This document shows positions 1 to 4,894 of a DNA stretch of 5,612 nt, piece after piece. This stretch comes from Chloroflexota bacterium (GTDB lineage Bacteria; Chloroflexota; Dehalococcoidia; Lucifugimonadales; JADFKI01): contig VXRI01000063.1 of the NCBI GenBank assembly GCA_009838595.1, positions 1-5,612 on the forward strand, written 5' to 3'. The position numbers were made by a program, and so were the translations under genes. The notes under the pieces were generated by a model. It was not told the origin of the DNA. It worked only from the letters and a program-made list of their open reading frames with translations, and searched no databases. The first letter of the stretch is position 1. Every line of letters begins with the position of its first letter.

Positions 1-29
1 CTGTAGCGGTTACAGCGAAATGTGGCGTT

Positions 30-1049
30 CTAGTTTTCCATACCGTCGCCACCCGTCATCCTGCCGTAAACGAAATATGGGTTGATGTACTCCCATACAA
101 TTTCGCCGCGCTGCGTAACCTCAAAGAGACGTCCCGGCGCGCCTTCGCAGATGAGCGTGTTGCCGTTGGGCAGCCGCTCCGCGCCGCTGATATTGTAACT
201 GTAGAACGATATTGCCGGTGCGCCCCGATTTTCCCCGTAGATATCATTCCTCGCCGGGTCAACCTCTATCACGCGCGAGTAGTTCACTCCCGGTCTCTGC
301 GCGCCGTTGTCAAAGAGCAGCACGCGCCCGCCGTCCACCCAAGTCGGGTGATGCTGGTGGTATATTTCGCCCGGACCCCACTTCCACTTATACTCGCCGC
401 TTGCCCTATCCACGATTCCCACCGTGCTGGTCAGGCGAAAGCTTACCAGCATATCGCCGTCGGGAGTGAGATTGACGCAATTGGCATGCGTCCACTCGCG
501 ACGTGGGCTCAGCGGGCCTATAATATCTTCGTTAACATCCAAGTATTCCCAAGAGCGCCACTCTGAGACAGTCTCGCCGTCGGGCGTAACCTCGCGCACA
601 ACATCGCCCAACATGCCCGGCGCGAAATCGACATCGAAACCGCCCTTCACCTGCGCTTCGAGTTCTTTAGGGATCGCCTCCCACAGCAGCAGCAGCGTGT
701 TGCCGTTCGGCATGCGCTCGAAATCGTGGTGCAGCATCGGGTCGCGGTACGCCCAGACGACGTTGCTGTCCCAGTCCAGTTCCACGATTGCCGCCGACGA
801 CGCGCCCAAAGTCTCCACACCGCCGGCGTCTTGCGGACGGGCTACGCGGCATAGCAGGTTGCCGTTGTCCAGCAGGTACGCATAGGCTATACCCTCGTCC
901 AATTGCCAGCGGTGGACGAGATTGCCTTCCATATCGATGAGGTAGGTGTTCTTGCCGCCGTGCGTAGTGGAAAACAGCGTGTAGCCCGCATAGCAAGCTG
1001 CCGGCGTATAATGAATCAGCCCGACCGGATGGTGAATAGACCAGCCCAT
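30..1049 (-). CDS. Arylsulfotransferase (ASST)-family beta-propeller protein, no signal peptide
   Basis: This 339-residue protein resembles the arylsulfotransferase family (Pfam Arylsulfotrans / Arylsulfotran_2), whose characterised members transfer sulfate between phenolic compounds using a catalytic histidine. The N-terminus has the family's opening pattern: GYTLFS (22-27) followed by YLIDMEGNLVHRW (36-48). Propeller-blade repeats with P-[ND]-G-[ND] turns follow: ERMPNGNTLLLLWE (111-124), LTPDGDMLVSF (194-204), and ERLPNGNTLICEG (291-303) leading into FEVTQRGEIVWEY (309-321). Histidines lie where the family has active-site histidines: EWTHAN (H188) and YHQHHP (H231, H233, H234), the latter before LLFDNG (244-249). 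The start is ATG with a purine-rich AGGGGGA (1053-1059, minus strand) three bases upstream. Unlike periplasmic ASST enzymes there is no signal peptide, so a cytoplasmic location is likely. The fold is fairly certain; actual sulfotransferase activity is not, because many such proteins are uncharacterised. It is divergent from hicA and appears monocistronic within the window. Confidence 0.83.
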   Translation of the reverse strand: MGWSIHHPVGLIHYTPAACYAGYTLFSTTHGGKNTYLIDMEGNLVHRWQLDEGIAYAYLLDNGNLLCRVARPQDAGGVETLGASSAAIVELDWDSNVVWAYRDPMLHHDFERMPNGNTLLLLWEAIPKELEAQVKGGFDVDFAPGMLGDVVREVTPDGETVSEWRSWEYLDVNEDIIGPLSPRREWTHANCVNLTPDGDMLVSFRLTSTVGIVDRASGEYKWKWGPGEIYHQHHPTWVDGGRVLLFDNGAQRPGVNYSRVIEVDPARNDIYGENRGAPAISFYSYNISGAERLPNGNTLICEGAPGRLFEVTQRGEIVWEYINPYFVYGRMTGGDGMEN

Positions 1050-1052
1050 AAG

Positions 1053-1059
1053 TCCCCCT
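1053..1059 (-). promoter_or_regulatory. Ribosome binding site of the arylsulfotransferase-like gene
   Basis: On the minus strand AGGGGGA lies three bases before the ATG at 1047-1049. It is purine-rich and Shine-Dalgarno-like but closer to the start than ideal. It supports this ATG as the start. Confidence 0.5.
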
Positions 1060-1060
1060 A

Positions 1061-1121
1061 CGCAATTGCGCGTTGCATCGTCGCCTATTGTCGAATTGTC
1101 GCCAATTCTCGCCTATTGGCG
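1061..1121. promoter_or_regulatory. Overlapping palindromes in the divergent spacer; candidate operator for hicAB and/or the sulfotransferase gene
   Basis: The 154-bp spacer between the two divergent genes has several small exact symmetries. CGCAATTGCG at 1061-1070 is a perfect palindrome. GAATTG (1093-1098) and CAATTC (1103-1108) form an inverted repeat with a 4-bp gap. CGCCAAT (1100-1106) and ATTGGCG (1115-1121) form a second inverted repeat overlapping the first, with an 8-bp gap. TCGCCTATTG occurs twice as a direct repeat (1081-1090 and 1109-1118). Such clusters suit a protein-binding site, and HicB-type antitoxins usually autoregulate, but this hicB has no visible DNA-binding domain. The operator role is inference. 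Confidence 0.35.
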
Positions 1122-1203
1122 TTTAAGCCAAGTCAAATTACGGCGGATTATAGCAGGTTGGTTGGGCTTGCAAATTAGCGGTATATGGCAATATGTTTGC
1201 AAT

Positions 1204-1428
1204 ATGGAGACTAACCGAGAACTTGTCAGGCGCCGATTGGAACGCGATGGCTGGTATCTTCGACGGCATGGCGCTGGTCACGACATATACAGACATCCGA
1301 GTATCAGAGGCATCATAGCCCTGCCGCGCCACAGAACGCTTTCCCCAGGAGTGCGCGCACTACCGCAAACAAGGCGGGCTGGGAAGAATAGGAGAATCAT
1401 CGATGGACTATCCTGCGCTTATAGATGA
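1204..1428 (+). CDS. hicA: HicA-family mRNA interferase toxin, C-terminus frameshifted
   Basis: HicA toxins are small dsRBD-like ribonucleases that cleave mRNA and are neutralised by HicB. The N-terminal part matches the family: ELVRRRLERDGW (6-17), then GAGHDIYRHP (23-32) containing the expected catalytic histidine (H26), then IIALPRHRTLSPGV (37-50). After V50 the family similarity ends, and the frame reads RALPQTRR and onwards to a stop 26 nt inside hicB. Inserting one base after GTG at 1351-1353 restores a normal tail (A)RTTANKAGWEE with a TAG at 1389-1391, giving the usual 62-residue length and a stop 11 nt before hicB. A one-base loss in the CG-rich run at 1353-1358, or a sequencing error, is therefore likely. 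I chose ATG 1204 because it aligns with family N-termini; no Shine-Dalgarno sequence precedes it, so the mRNA may be nearly leaderless. The open frame extends further upstream to about 1066 without family similarity. As the sequence stands, this may be a damaged toxin. Confidence 0.75.
   Translation: METNRELVRRRLERDGWYLRRHGAGHDIYRHPSIRGIIALPRHRTLSPGVRALPQTRRAGKNRRIIDGLSCAYR
1390..1395 (+). promoter_or_regulatory. Ribosome binding site of hicB
   Basis: AGGAGA lies seven bases before the hicB ATG at 1403-1405. It overlaps the TAG (1389-1391) that would end hicA if the frameshift were repaired, which is the tight toxin-antitoxin spacing expected for translational coupling. Confidence 0.75.
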
Positions 1429-1666
1429 TGGCGAAGATGGCGCGTATGGCGTGGCGTTCCCCGATATTCCCGGTGTTGCGGCGATGGGCCGCACCATTGA
1501 GGAAGTTCTTCGCAACACGGAAGATGTCCTTATGGACTACGCTATCGAAACTGAATTGGACGGCGATGAACTCGCGCGTCCGAGCCGCCCCGATGCTGTT
1601 GAAACGCCTCCTGGAAGTCGGCTTGTAACCGTCACGCTGGCAAGGCGTGAGGTGCAGGTTTCTTAA
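1403..1666 (+). CDS. hicB: HicB-family antitoxin, short form without DNA-binding domain
   Basis: This 87-residue protein has the degenerate RNase H-like antitoxin domain of the HicB family. YPALIDDGEDGAYGVAFPDIPG (3-24) matches the family pattern Y-x-A-x-x-x-x-x-[ED]-[DG]-[GA]-Y-x-V-x-F-P-D-[LIF]-P-G. It is followed by the helix TIEEVLRNTEDVLMDYAIE (31-49) and then a PSRPDAVETPPGSRLVTVTL tail (60-79). Such proteins bind HicA and block its active site. The protein ends at residue 87, so the C-terminal ribbon-helix-helix or helix-turn-helix domain of longer HicB antitoxins is absent; it may neutralise HicA without directly binding DNA, or be truncated. It starts 11 nt after the inferred original hicA stop, with a good Shine-Dalgarno. 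Its TAA overlaps the stop codon of the convergent exporter gene. The family call is secure; the pairing with hicA follows from adjacency. Confidence 0.87.
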   Translation: MDYPALIDDGEDGAYGVAFPDIPGVAAMGRTIEEVLRNTEDVLMDYAIETELDGDELARPSRPDAVETPPGSRLVTVTLARREVQVS

Positions 1667-3147
1667 TCTGTCCGGGCAGGAATGTCCTTAGGTTCCGCCC
1701 GCCATTCCATGAACGCAGCCGGCGCCAGCGCGACAACACACAGCGCAGCCGCCACTACGAAGAAGTCGCTGAACAGCGTTAAGCCCGCGTCCGTGAGCTG
1801 CTGCTGCATTTCGGCGATTCGCGCTTGCGCTTGCTGCGCCGTCTCGCCGGGTAGCGCGAAAGGCGCACCGATGCTCCCCACCAGATCGTCGAATCTACCC
1901 GTTCCCCACGCCGTCAGCCCAGCGACTCCGAGCGTCATCCCAACCACGCGCATCGTAGTTACCAGCGCCGCCGCCGCACCGCGCACATCGTCGGAGACGG
2001 AGTTCGTTGCCGCCAGCGCGACGGGCGCGATGAGCAGCCCAAAGCCGAAGCCCGCAGTTGCCAGATGCACGGTCAACCATGGATCCGCGATGTCCAAATC
2101 CCATCCACTCATCAACCAGAAGCCCAGCGCAGCAAGCATCAGTCCCAGTGCAGTTGGCAGACGGTAGTCGTATCGCTGGCACGCGATGCCGCCCAGCACC
2201 GCGCCGGCCGGTATCGCCGCCGTCATTCTCAGCAGCATCAATCCGCCACCCAACGGCGATTCACCCAGCAGTGTGTTCGCCATCAGCGGCACGGTTACCA
2301 TGCCGATTATCAGTGCGCCGCCGACGAACAGGTGCGCCGCGTTCGCCGCGACGAACGCCCGCGCGCGGAACATCGCTCGCGGCAGCAGCGGGTCCGTCGC
2401 CGTGCTCTGCCGCAGTACAAACAGCCCTAACGAGACCACAGACACCGCAAACCACAGCACCATCAGCGCATCGAGCTCGTCTATTCGCGCCAATGCGAGT
2501 GTTAGCGCGGCAAGGCTTGTCGTTACGAGCACGCCGCCGATGTAGTCTAACCTTGCCGGATGTCGCGGGCTTTTCGGCAACAGGATTAGCGTGCTTACAA
2601 TGATTACGGCGCAGAGCGGGATGTTCAGCCAAAATACCCACTGCCACGCGAGAAACTTGGTGATGACGCCGCCCCAGAGTGGCCCGATGACGCCGCCAGC
2701 CTCGGCTGACGCGCCGACCAGACCAAGTGGTGCGCCGCGCTTATCGGGCGGGAACAGGTCGCCGACGATTGCGATTGCGATTGGCACGAGTGCGCCCGCT
2801 CCCAGCGCCTGAAACACGCGCAATCCGATGAGCCAGTTTATGTCGGTCGCCAGTGCAACGCCCGCCGACCCAACCATGAACAGCAGCAGCGACGCTACGA
2901 ACGCGATGCGATGCCCCCAGATGTCCGACAGCCTGCCGATGAACGGCATTGCCACTACATATCCGAGCAGGTATCCGGTGATAATCCAGGACATGTGGTC
3001 CAGATCGACAACCGTCAGATTGAGGTCAAGCATCATCTGCGGCAACACAGTAACAACGACCGTCTGGTCGTCCGCCGCCACAAATACTCCGGCACCCACC
3101 ACCGCCAGCGCGAAATAAGCCCTGCCGCGCGACAAATCCGTGTTCAA
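1663..3147 (-). CDS. MFS drug:H+ antiporter, DHA2 (14-TMS, EmrB/QacA-like) family
   Basis: This 494-residue inner-membrane protein has the length and hydrophobic pattern of 14-TMS DHA2 exporters, which use the proton gradient to expel drugs or other small molecules. Visible signatures are an acidic first helix, AADDQTVVVTVLP (24-36); motif A GRLSDIWGHR (71-80) in the loop between TMS2 and TMS3; motif B LRVFQALGAGAL (109-120) with R110; motif C-like GGVIGPLWGG (151-160); and WQWVFWLNIP (168-177), typical of DHA2 proteins. A polar stretch rich in Q, A and E (434-456) precedes the final helix as a likely external loop. The start is TTG (3145-3147): an in-frame TAG lies three codons upstream, and AGGA sits seven bases before the TTG. 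The gene ends tail-to-tail with hicB and has no obvious terminator there. Substrate cannot be inferred; no adjacent regulator or membrane-fusion partner is visible. Confidence 0.93.
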   Translation of the reverse strand: MNTDLSRGRAYFALAVVGAGVFVAADDQTVVVTVLPQMMLDLNLTVVDLDHMSWIITGYLLGYVVAMPFIGRLSDIWGHRIAFVASLLLFMVGSAGVALATDINWLIGLRVFQALGAGALVPIAIAIVGDLFPPDKRGAPLGLVGASAEAGGVIGPLWGGVITKFLAWQWVFWLNIPLCAVIIVSTLILLPKSPRHPARLDYIGGVLVTTSLAALTLALARIDELDALMVLWFAVSVVSLGLFVLRQSTATDPLLPRAMFRARAFVAANAAHLFVGGALIIGMVTVPLMANTLLGESPLGGGLMLLRMTAAIPAGAVLGGIACQRYDYRLPTALGLMLAALGFWLMSGWDLDIADPWLTVHLATAGFGFGLLIAPVALAATNSVSDDVRGAAAALVTTMRVVGMTLGVAGLTAWGTGRFDDLVGSIGAPFALPGETAQQAQARIAEMQQQLTDAGLTLFSDFFVVAAALCVVALAPAAFMEWRAEPKDIPARTD

Positions 3148-3154
3148 TGCGCCA

Positions 3155-3158
3155 TCCT
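3155..3158 (-). promoter_or_regulatory. Ribosome binding site supporting the TTG start of the exporter
   Basis: On the minus strand AGGA lies seven bases before the TTG at 3145-3147. No ATG or GTG is available between the in-frame TAG (three codons upstream) and this TTG, so the site fixes the unusual start. Confidence 0.55.
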
Positions 3159-3306
3159 AACCAACATGATTTCCTATACTAACTATCCCAAATGCTTACG
3201 GTACATACTGACACAGGATCGCATCATAGCGCAGTGGGGAATGACAAGGATGGCAAGTGTGTCAACTATGATAGCGTTTCCATTCGTATGGCCAAAATAA
3301 CAAAGC

Positions 3307-3388
3307 CCGTTCGTCCTGAGCCTGTCGCCCAAGCTTGTCGAAGGACGAGAACTCGGGGCGCGTGGTTCGACAAGATTACCACGAACGG
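3307..3388. repeat. 82-bp composite inverted-repeat element (CTTGTCGAA type)
   Basis: The ends are an exact 8-bp inverted repeat, CCGTTCGT (3307-3314) and ACGAACGG (3381-3388). Inside are further exact inverted pairs: TCGTCCT (3311-3317) with AGGACGA (3342-3348), CTTGTCGAA (3334-3342) with TTCGACAAG (3366-3374), and CGTGGT (3361-3366) with ACCACG (3378-3383). The left half looks like the widespread intergenic motif CCTGAG-CTTGTCGAAGG, but with an extra partial copy: GAGCCTGTCG (3318-3327) followed by AAGCTTGTCG (3331-3340). It is probably a REP- or MITE-like dispersed element; copy number cannot be seen from one window. Confidence 0.7.
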
Positions 3389-3516
3389 CAGTAAAACACT
3401 CTTGACCACCTAGAGGAAAACGCTATCGGCAACGGTTCAATCCTTGCACATACATCAGAGTTCTTTGCTCACCATACTAACATTCGCCCATAGGGAGCCC
3501 ATAAGGAGAAGGGACT

Positions 3517-3553
3517 TTTTCGCAACTTGCTTTTTTGCGAGAAGTTAACTTCT
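3517..3553. repeat. T-rich stem-loop adjoining a perfect 14-bp palindrome
   Basis: TCGCAA (3520-3525) pairs with TTGCGA (3535-3540), extended outward by further pairs to about 3517/3543, around a T-rich loop. Directly abutting is AGAAGTTAACTTCT (3540-3553), a perfect 14-bp palindrome. They lie 23 bp or more past the lipoprotein stop codon. The arrangement lacks a U-tract after the stem in the lipoprotein's direction, so it is not a classical intrinsic terminator. It could be a protein-binding site or a transcript-end structure. Confidence 0.4.
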
Positions 3554-3575
3554 ATGTTTATGGCGCATGATTGCA

Positions 3576-4331
3576 CTACCACCCCGCCGGCGCTTCTATG
3601 TCCGGCGGCTCGTTGAAGTTGGACAGCGTGATGGTGCGCTTGATGCCATCGGGTTCGGTGGGCGTGATAATGCCTTGCAGCTCAGCGTGCGTGAGGTGCA
3701 GATGCGCCTTGTCGATTGTCAGCGTTACATCGACGCTGCTTTGCGGCGTTGTTTCGCCGAACAGCGGCGCAAGCGCAGATACGGGCAGCGTACCGCCAAT
3801 TCGGAATGCGCCGCCGTCGTGCGATATGAGCGTAGCGTGTCGCACTTGCGACAGTATCTCCGCGATGCCCTGTGACGGAGCGAAGAACTTCAGCGGGTTG
3901 AGCGTGGACGCCGCCGCATGCCACTCGCCGGTCAGCGGATTGGTCATATACACATCCTCTCCGATGGCGATGAGGCTGCCCTTTACGACGAAGTTGCCCG
4001 CCGCGCCGGTGAAATCGAGGGCGAGCTTGTCCGGAACGGCGACTTCTCCGCTCACATCCGTAAGCGACATCTCATGCCCTTGACCCAACGGAGTGCCGCC
4101 GCCTTCGTGCTCGATACGAAAGCGATACGATACTATCGCCGCCATCGTGTGCCCACAGTCCTCGAGTATCGCCAGCGGGTTGATTGGCGTGGGCGTGGCA
4201 GTCCCCACGCGCATCGCAGGCGCAGACGCGCCACCACACGCTTGCGAGAGCAATGCGACCACTACCAGCAGCGCTGGCGCAATGCCGAGAACTAAAGCGG
4301 ACTTTGGCATCTTGATATTGGGCATTTTCAT
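3576..4331 (-). CDS. Lipoprotein of the LppX/LprAFG-like family
   Basis: From ATG at 4329-4331 this is a 251-residue exported lipoprotein. It has a lysine-containing n-region (MKMPNIKMPK), a hydrophobic stretch (residues 12-29) and a lipobox-like LLSQAC with the lipidation cysteine at residue 32. A low-complexity linker (PAMRVGTATPTPI) follows. The mature part resembles LppX/LprAFG proteins, whose LolA-like beta-sheet fold carries lipids: an early YRFRIEHEG strand, an IGEDVYMTNPLTGEW segment, the NPLKFFAP...GIAEIL helix, a GTLPVSALAPLFG segment, VDVTLTIDKAHL, and a terminal ITLSNFNEPPDIEAP. Mycobacterial members transport lipids or glycolipids across the envelope; the role here is inferred only. 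The frame is open up to 4547, adding 72 codons, but that region begins inside a repeat element and would place the signal sequence internally, so I chose the later start. No clear Shine-Dalgarno precedes any candidate start. The lipobox is atypical (Ser and Gln at -3 and -2). Confidence 0.75.
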   Translation of the reverse strand: MKMPNIKMPKSALVLGIAPALLVVVALLSQACGGASAPAMRVGTATPTPINPLAILEDCGHTMAAIVSYRFRIEHEGGGTPLGQGHEMSLTDVSGEVAVPDKLALDFTGAAGNFVVKGSLIAIGEDVYMTNPLTGEWHAAASTLNPLKFFAPSQGIAEILSQVRHATLISHDGGAFRIGGTLPVSALAPLFGETTPQSSVDVTLTIDKAHLHLTHAELQGIITPTEPDGIKRTITLSNFNEPPDIEAPAGW

Positions 4332-4541
4332 AGACTTAGGATGTACGCCGTCGCCGTTGATGCAGTCCCCTACCTTTTGGACAGGATAGAGAAAGGATTC
4401 CTTTGGACTAACGGCAATGGGCGGTATCATCGTTTCGAAACTATTCATCATGATGATGTATCGCACTATAGGCAATCTGTCATTTCCCGCTCCGTTTCGG
4501 AATGCAAGACTAGGTTCTATTGACATTTCACAATTGCGTCC

Positions 4542-4644
4542 CGTCATTCCTGCTTCCGCATGAATCCAGTGCTTGCAAACGGTGTCAATGAGACAAAATA
4601 GCTACACTGTGAGGTTCTGGGTTCCCGTTTTCACGGGAATGTCG
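4542..4644. repeat. 103-bp interrupted-palindrome repeat (CATTCC...GGAATG type)
   Basis: The ends CGTCATTCC (4542-4550) and GGAATGTCG (4636-4644) are complementary at 8 of 9 positions. Further in, GAATCCAG (4562-4569) pairs with CTGGGTTC (4617-4624), with one G-T wobble. Each half also folds on itself: ATTCCTGC (4546-4553) with GCATGAAT (4558-4565), 7 of 8 pairs, and TTCCCGT (4622-4628) with ACGGGAA (4633-4639), exact with a 4-base loop. This is the layout of dispersed repeats seen in many environmental bacterial genomes (GTCATTCCTGC...GCAGGAATC forms). The middle, about 47 bp, is unique sequence. Several mismatches suggest an old, decaying copy. Confidence 0.65.
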
Positions 4645-4723
4645 CAAATATCAACACGCCCCAGAAGGCGACACGGAAATATCAGAACAAGCAGCCGTGC
4701 GTTTGATTACCAAAATGCGCTGT

Positions 4724-4743
4724 GGCAATACGAGGCAATACGA
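4724..4743. repeat. Tandem direct repeat, 2 x 10 bp
   Basis: GGCAATACGA occurs twice back to back (4724-4733 and 4734-4743) without mismatch. It lies between the two larger structured elements and has no assigned role. Confidence 0.7.
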
Positions 4744-4753
4744 ATTATGCACA

Positions 4754-4858
4754 CCGCCTTTGACGGCACAAAGCGAACGCAAAAGAGACTCCATCCACTT
4801 ATGCGGATGGAGTCTCTTTTGTTGACATCTATCGTGTCTTTGGTGCCGTCTCTGGCGG
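4754..4858. repeat. 105-bp nested inverted repeat surrounding the terminator hairpin
   Basis: Outer arms CCGCC (4754-4758) and GGCGG (4854-4858) pair, then three unpaired bases on each side, then GACGGCACAAAG (4762-4773) pairs with CTTTGGTGCCGTC (4838-4850) apart from one extra G. The perfect hairpin of 4780-4821 sits inside. The outer and inner symmetry do not share a centre exactly, because the right internal gap is longer. The whole could be a miniature mobile element or an elaborate transcript-end structure; only genome-wide copies would tell. Confidence 0.6.
4780..4821 (-). terminator. Strong, likely bidirectional, intrinsic terminator hairpin
   Basis: A 17-bp perfect stem joins 4780-4796 and 4805-4821 around an 8-base loop. 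One arm begins with CAAAAGAGACTCC, so the partner arm ends in TCTCTTTTG. Read on either strand, the stem is preceded by A and ends with a run of four T. It lies 73 bp beyond the stop codon of the minus-strand surface-protein gene and is the natural terminator for it; nothing convincing is transcribed toward it from the left. The T run is short, so efficiency is uncertain. Confidence 0.68.
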
Positions 4859-4894
4859 ATGCTCGGATAACGGTGGTGATTAGCCTTGCCTAGG

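Larger units (their letters stand above)
3148..3575. other. 428-bp gene-free spacer with repeat element and palindrome
   Basis: I see no convincing gene on either strand between the exporter start and the lipoprotein stop. The stretch holds an 82-bp composite inverted-repeat element (3307-3388), a duplicated GCCCATA (3486-3492 and 3497-3503), a T-rich stem-loop (3517-3543) and a perfect 14-bp palindrome (3540-3553). The promoter of the exporter should lie in 3160-3300 on the minus strand, but I could not pick a convincing -35/-10 pair. Confidence 0.6.
4332..4894. other. 563-bp gene-free spacer rich in structured repeats
   Basis: Between the lipoprotein start and the last gene's stop I see no gene I would support. 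The right part holds an interrupted-palindrome repeat (4542-4644), a tandem 10-bp repeat (4724-4743) and a long nested palindrome with a strong terminator-like hairpin (4754-4858). The left part (4332-4541) should contain the lipoprotein promoter on the minus strand; the only symmetry noticed there is CATCATGATG (4446-4455), and no promoter boxes stand out. Confidence 0.6.

Noticed and set aside
1..15. Small stem-loop CTGTA...TACAG at the left edge
   Set aside because: A 5-bp stem cut by the window edge is too short to call a terminator for the sulfotransferase-like gene without the flanking sequence.
424..885. Plus-strand open frames opposite the arylsulfotransferase-like gene, such as this 153-codon one
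   Set aside because: They are antisense to a clear beta-propeller gene, show no recognisable domain and carry the Ser/Arg/Pro-rich composition typical of shadow frames.
1066..1203. Longer N-terminus for hicA
   Set aside because: HicA similarity begins at ATG 1204, and the upstream codons overlap the palindromic spacer. The longer frame has no family match and no ribosome binding site.
2058..2603. Plus-strand 181-codon frame and other frames opposite the exporter
   Set aside because: The minus strand encodes an unambiguous DHA2 exporter over the whole stretch; the plus-strand frames are low-complexity Arg/Ser/Pro shadows.
3209..3264. TGACAC / GTGTCA inverted pair and ATCATAG / CTATGAT in the exporter's upstream region
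   Set aside because: The arms are only 6-7 bp with loops over 40 bp. That is within what chance gives in a spacer of this size.
4332..4547. 72-codon upstream extension of the lipoprotein frame
   Set aside because: It would bury a clear signal peptide and lipobox inside the protein, and its first ATG lies in the left arm of the 4542-4644 repeat. No coding character is apparent.
3307..4858. CRISPR array or other defence system in the repeat-rich spacers
   Set aside because: The repeats are of different kinds, inverted and not regularly spaced, with no cas-like or other defence genes in the window.
4573..4893. Plus-strand 106-codon open frame
   Set aside because: It runs through the repeat element and both arms of the terminator hairpin. 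Its RFWVPVFTGM segment is the usual spurious translation of this repeat type.
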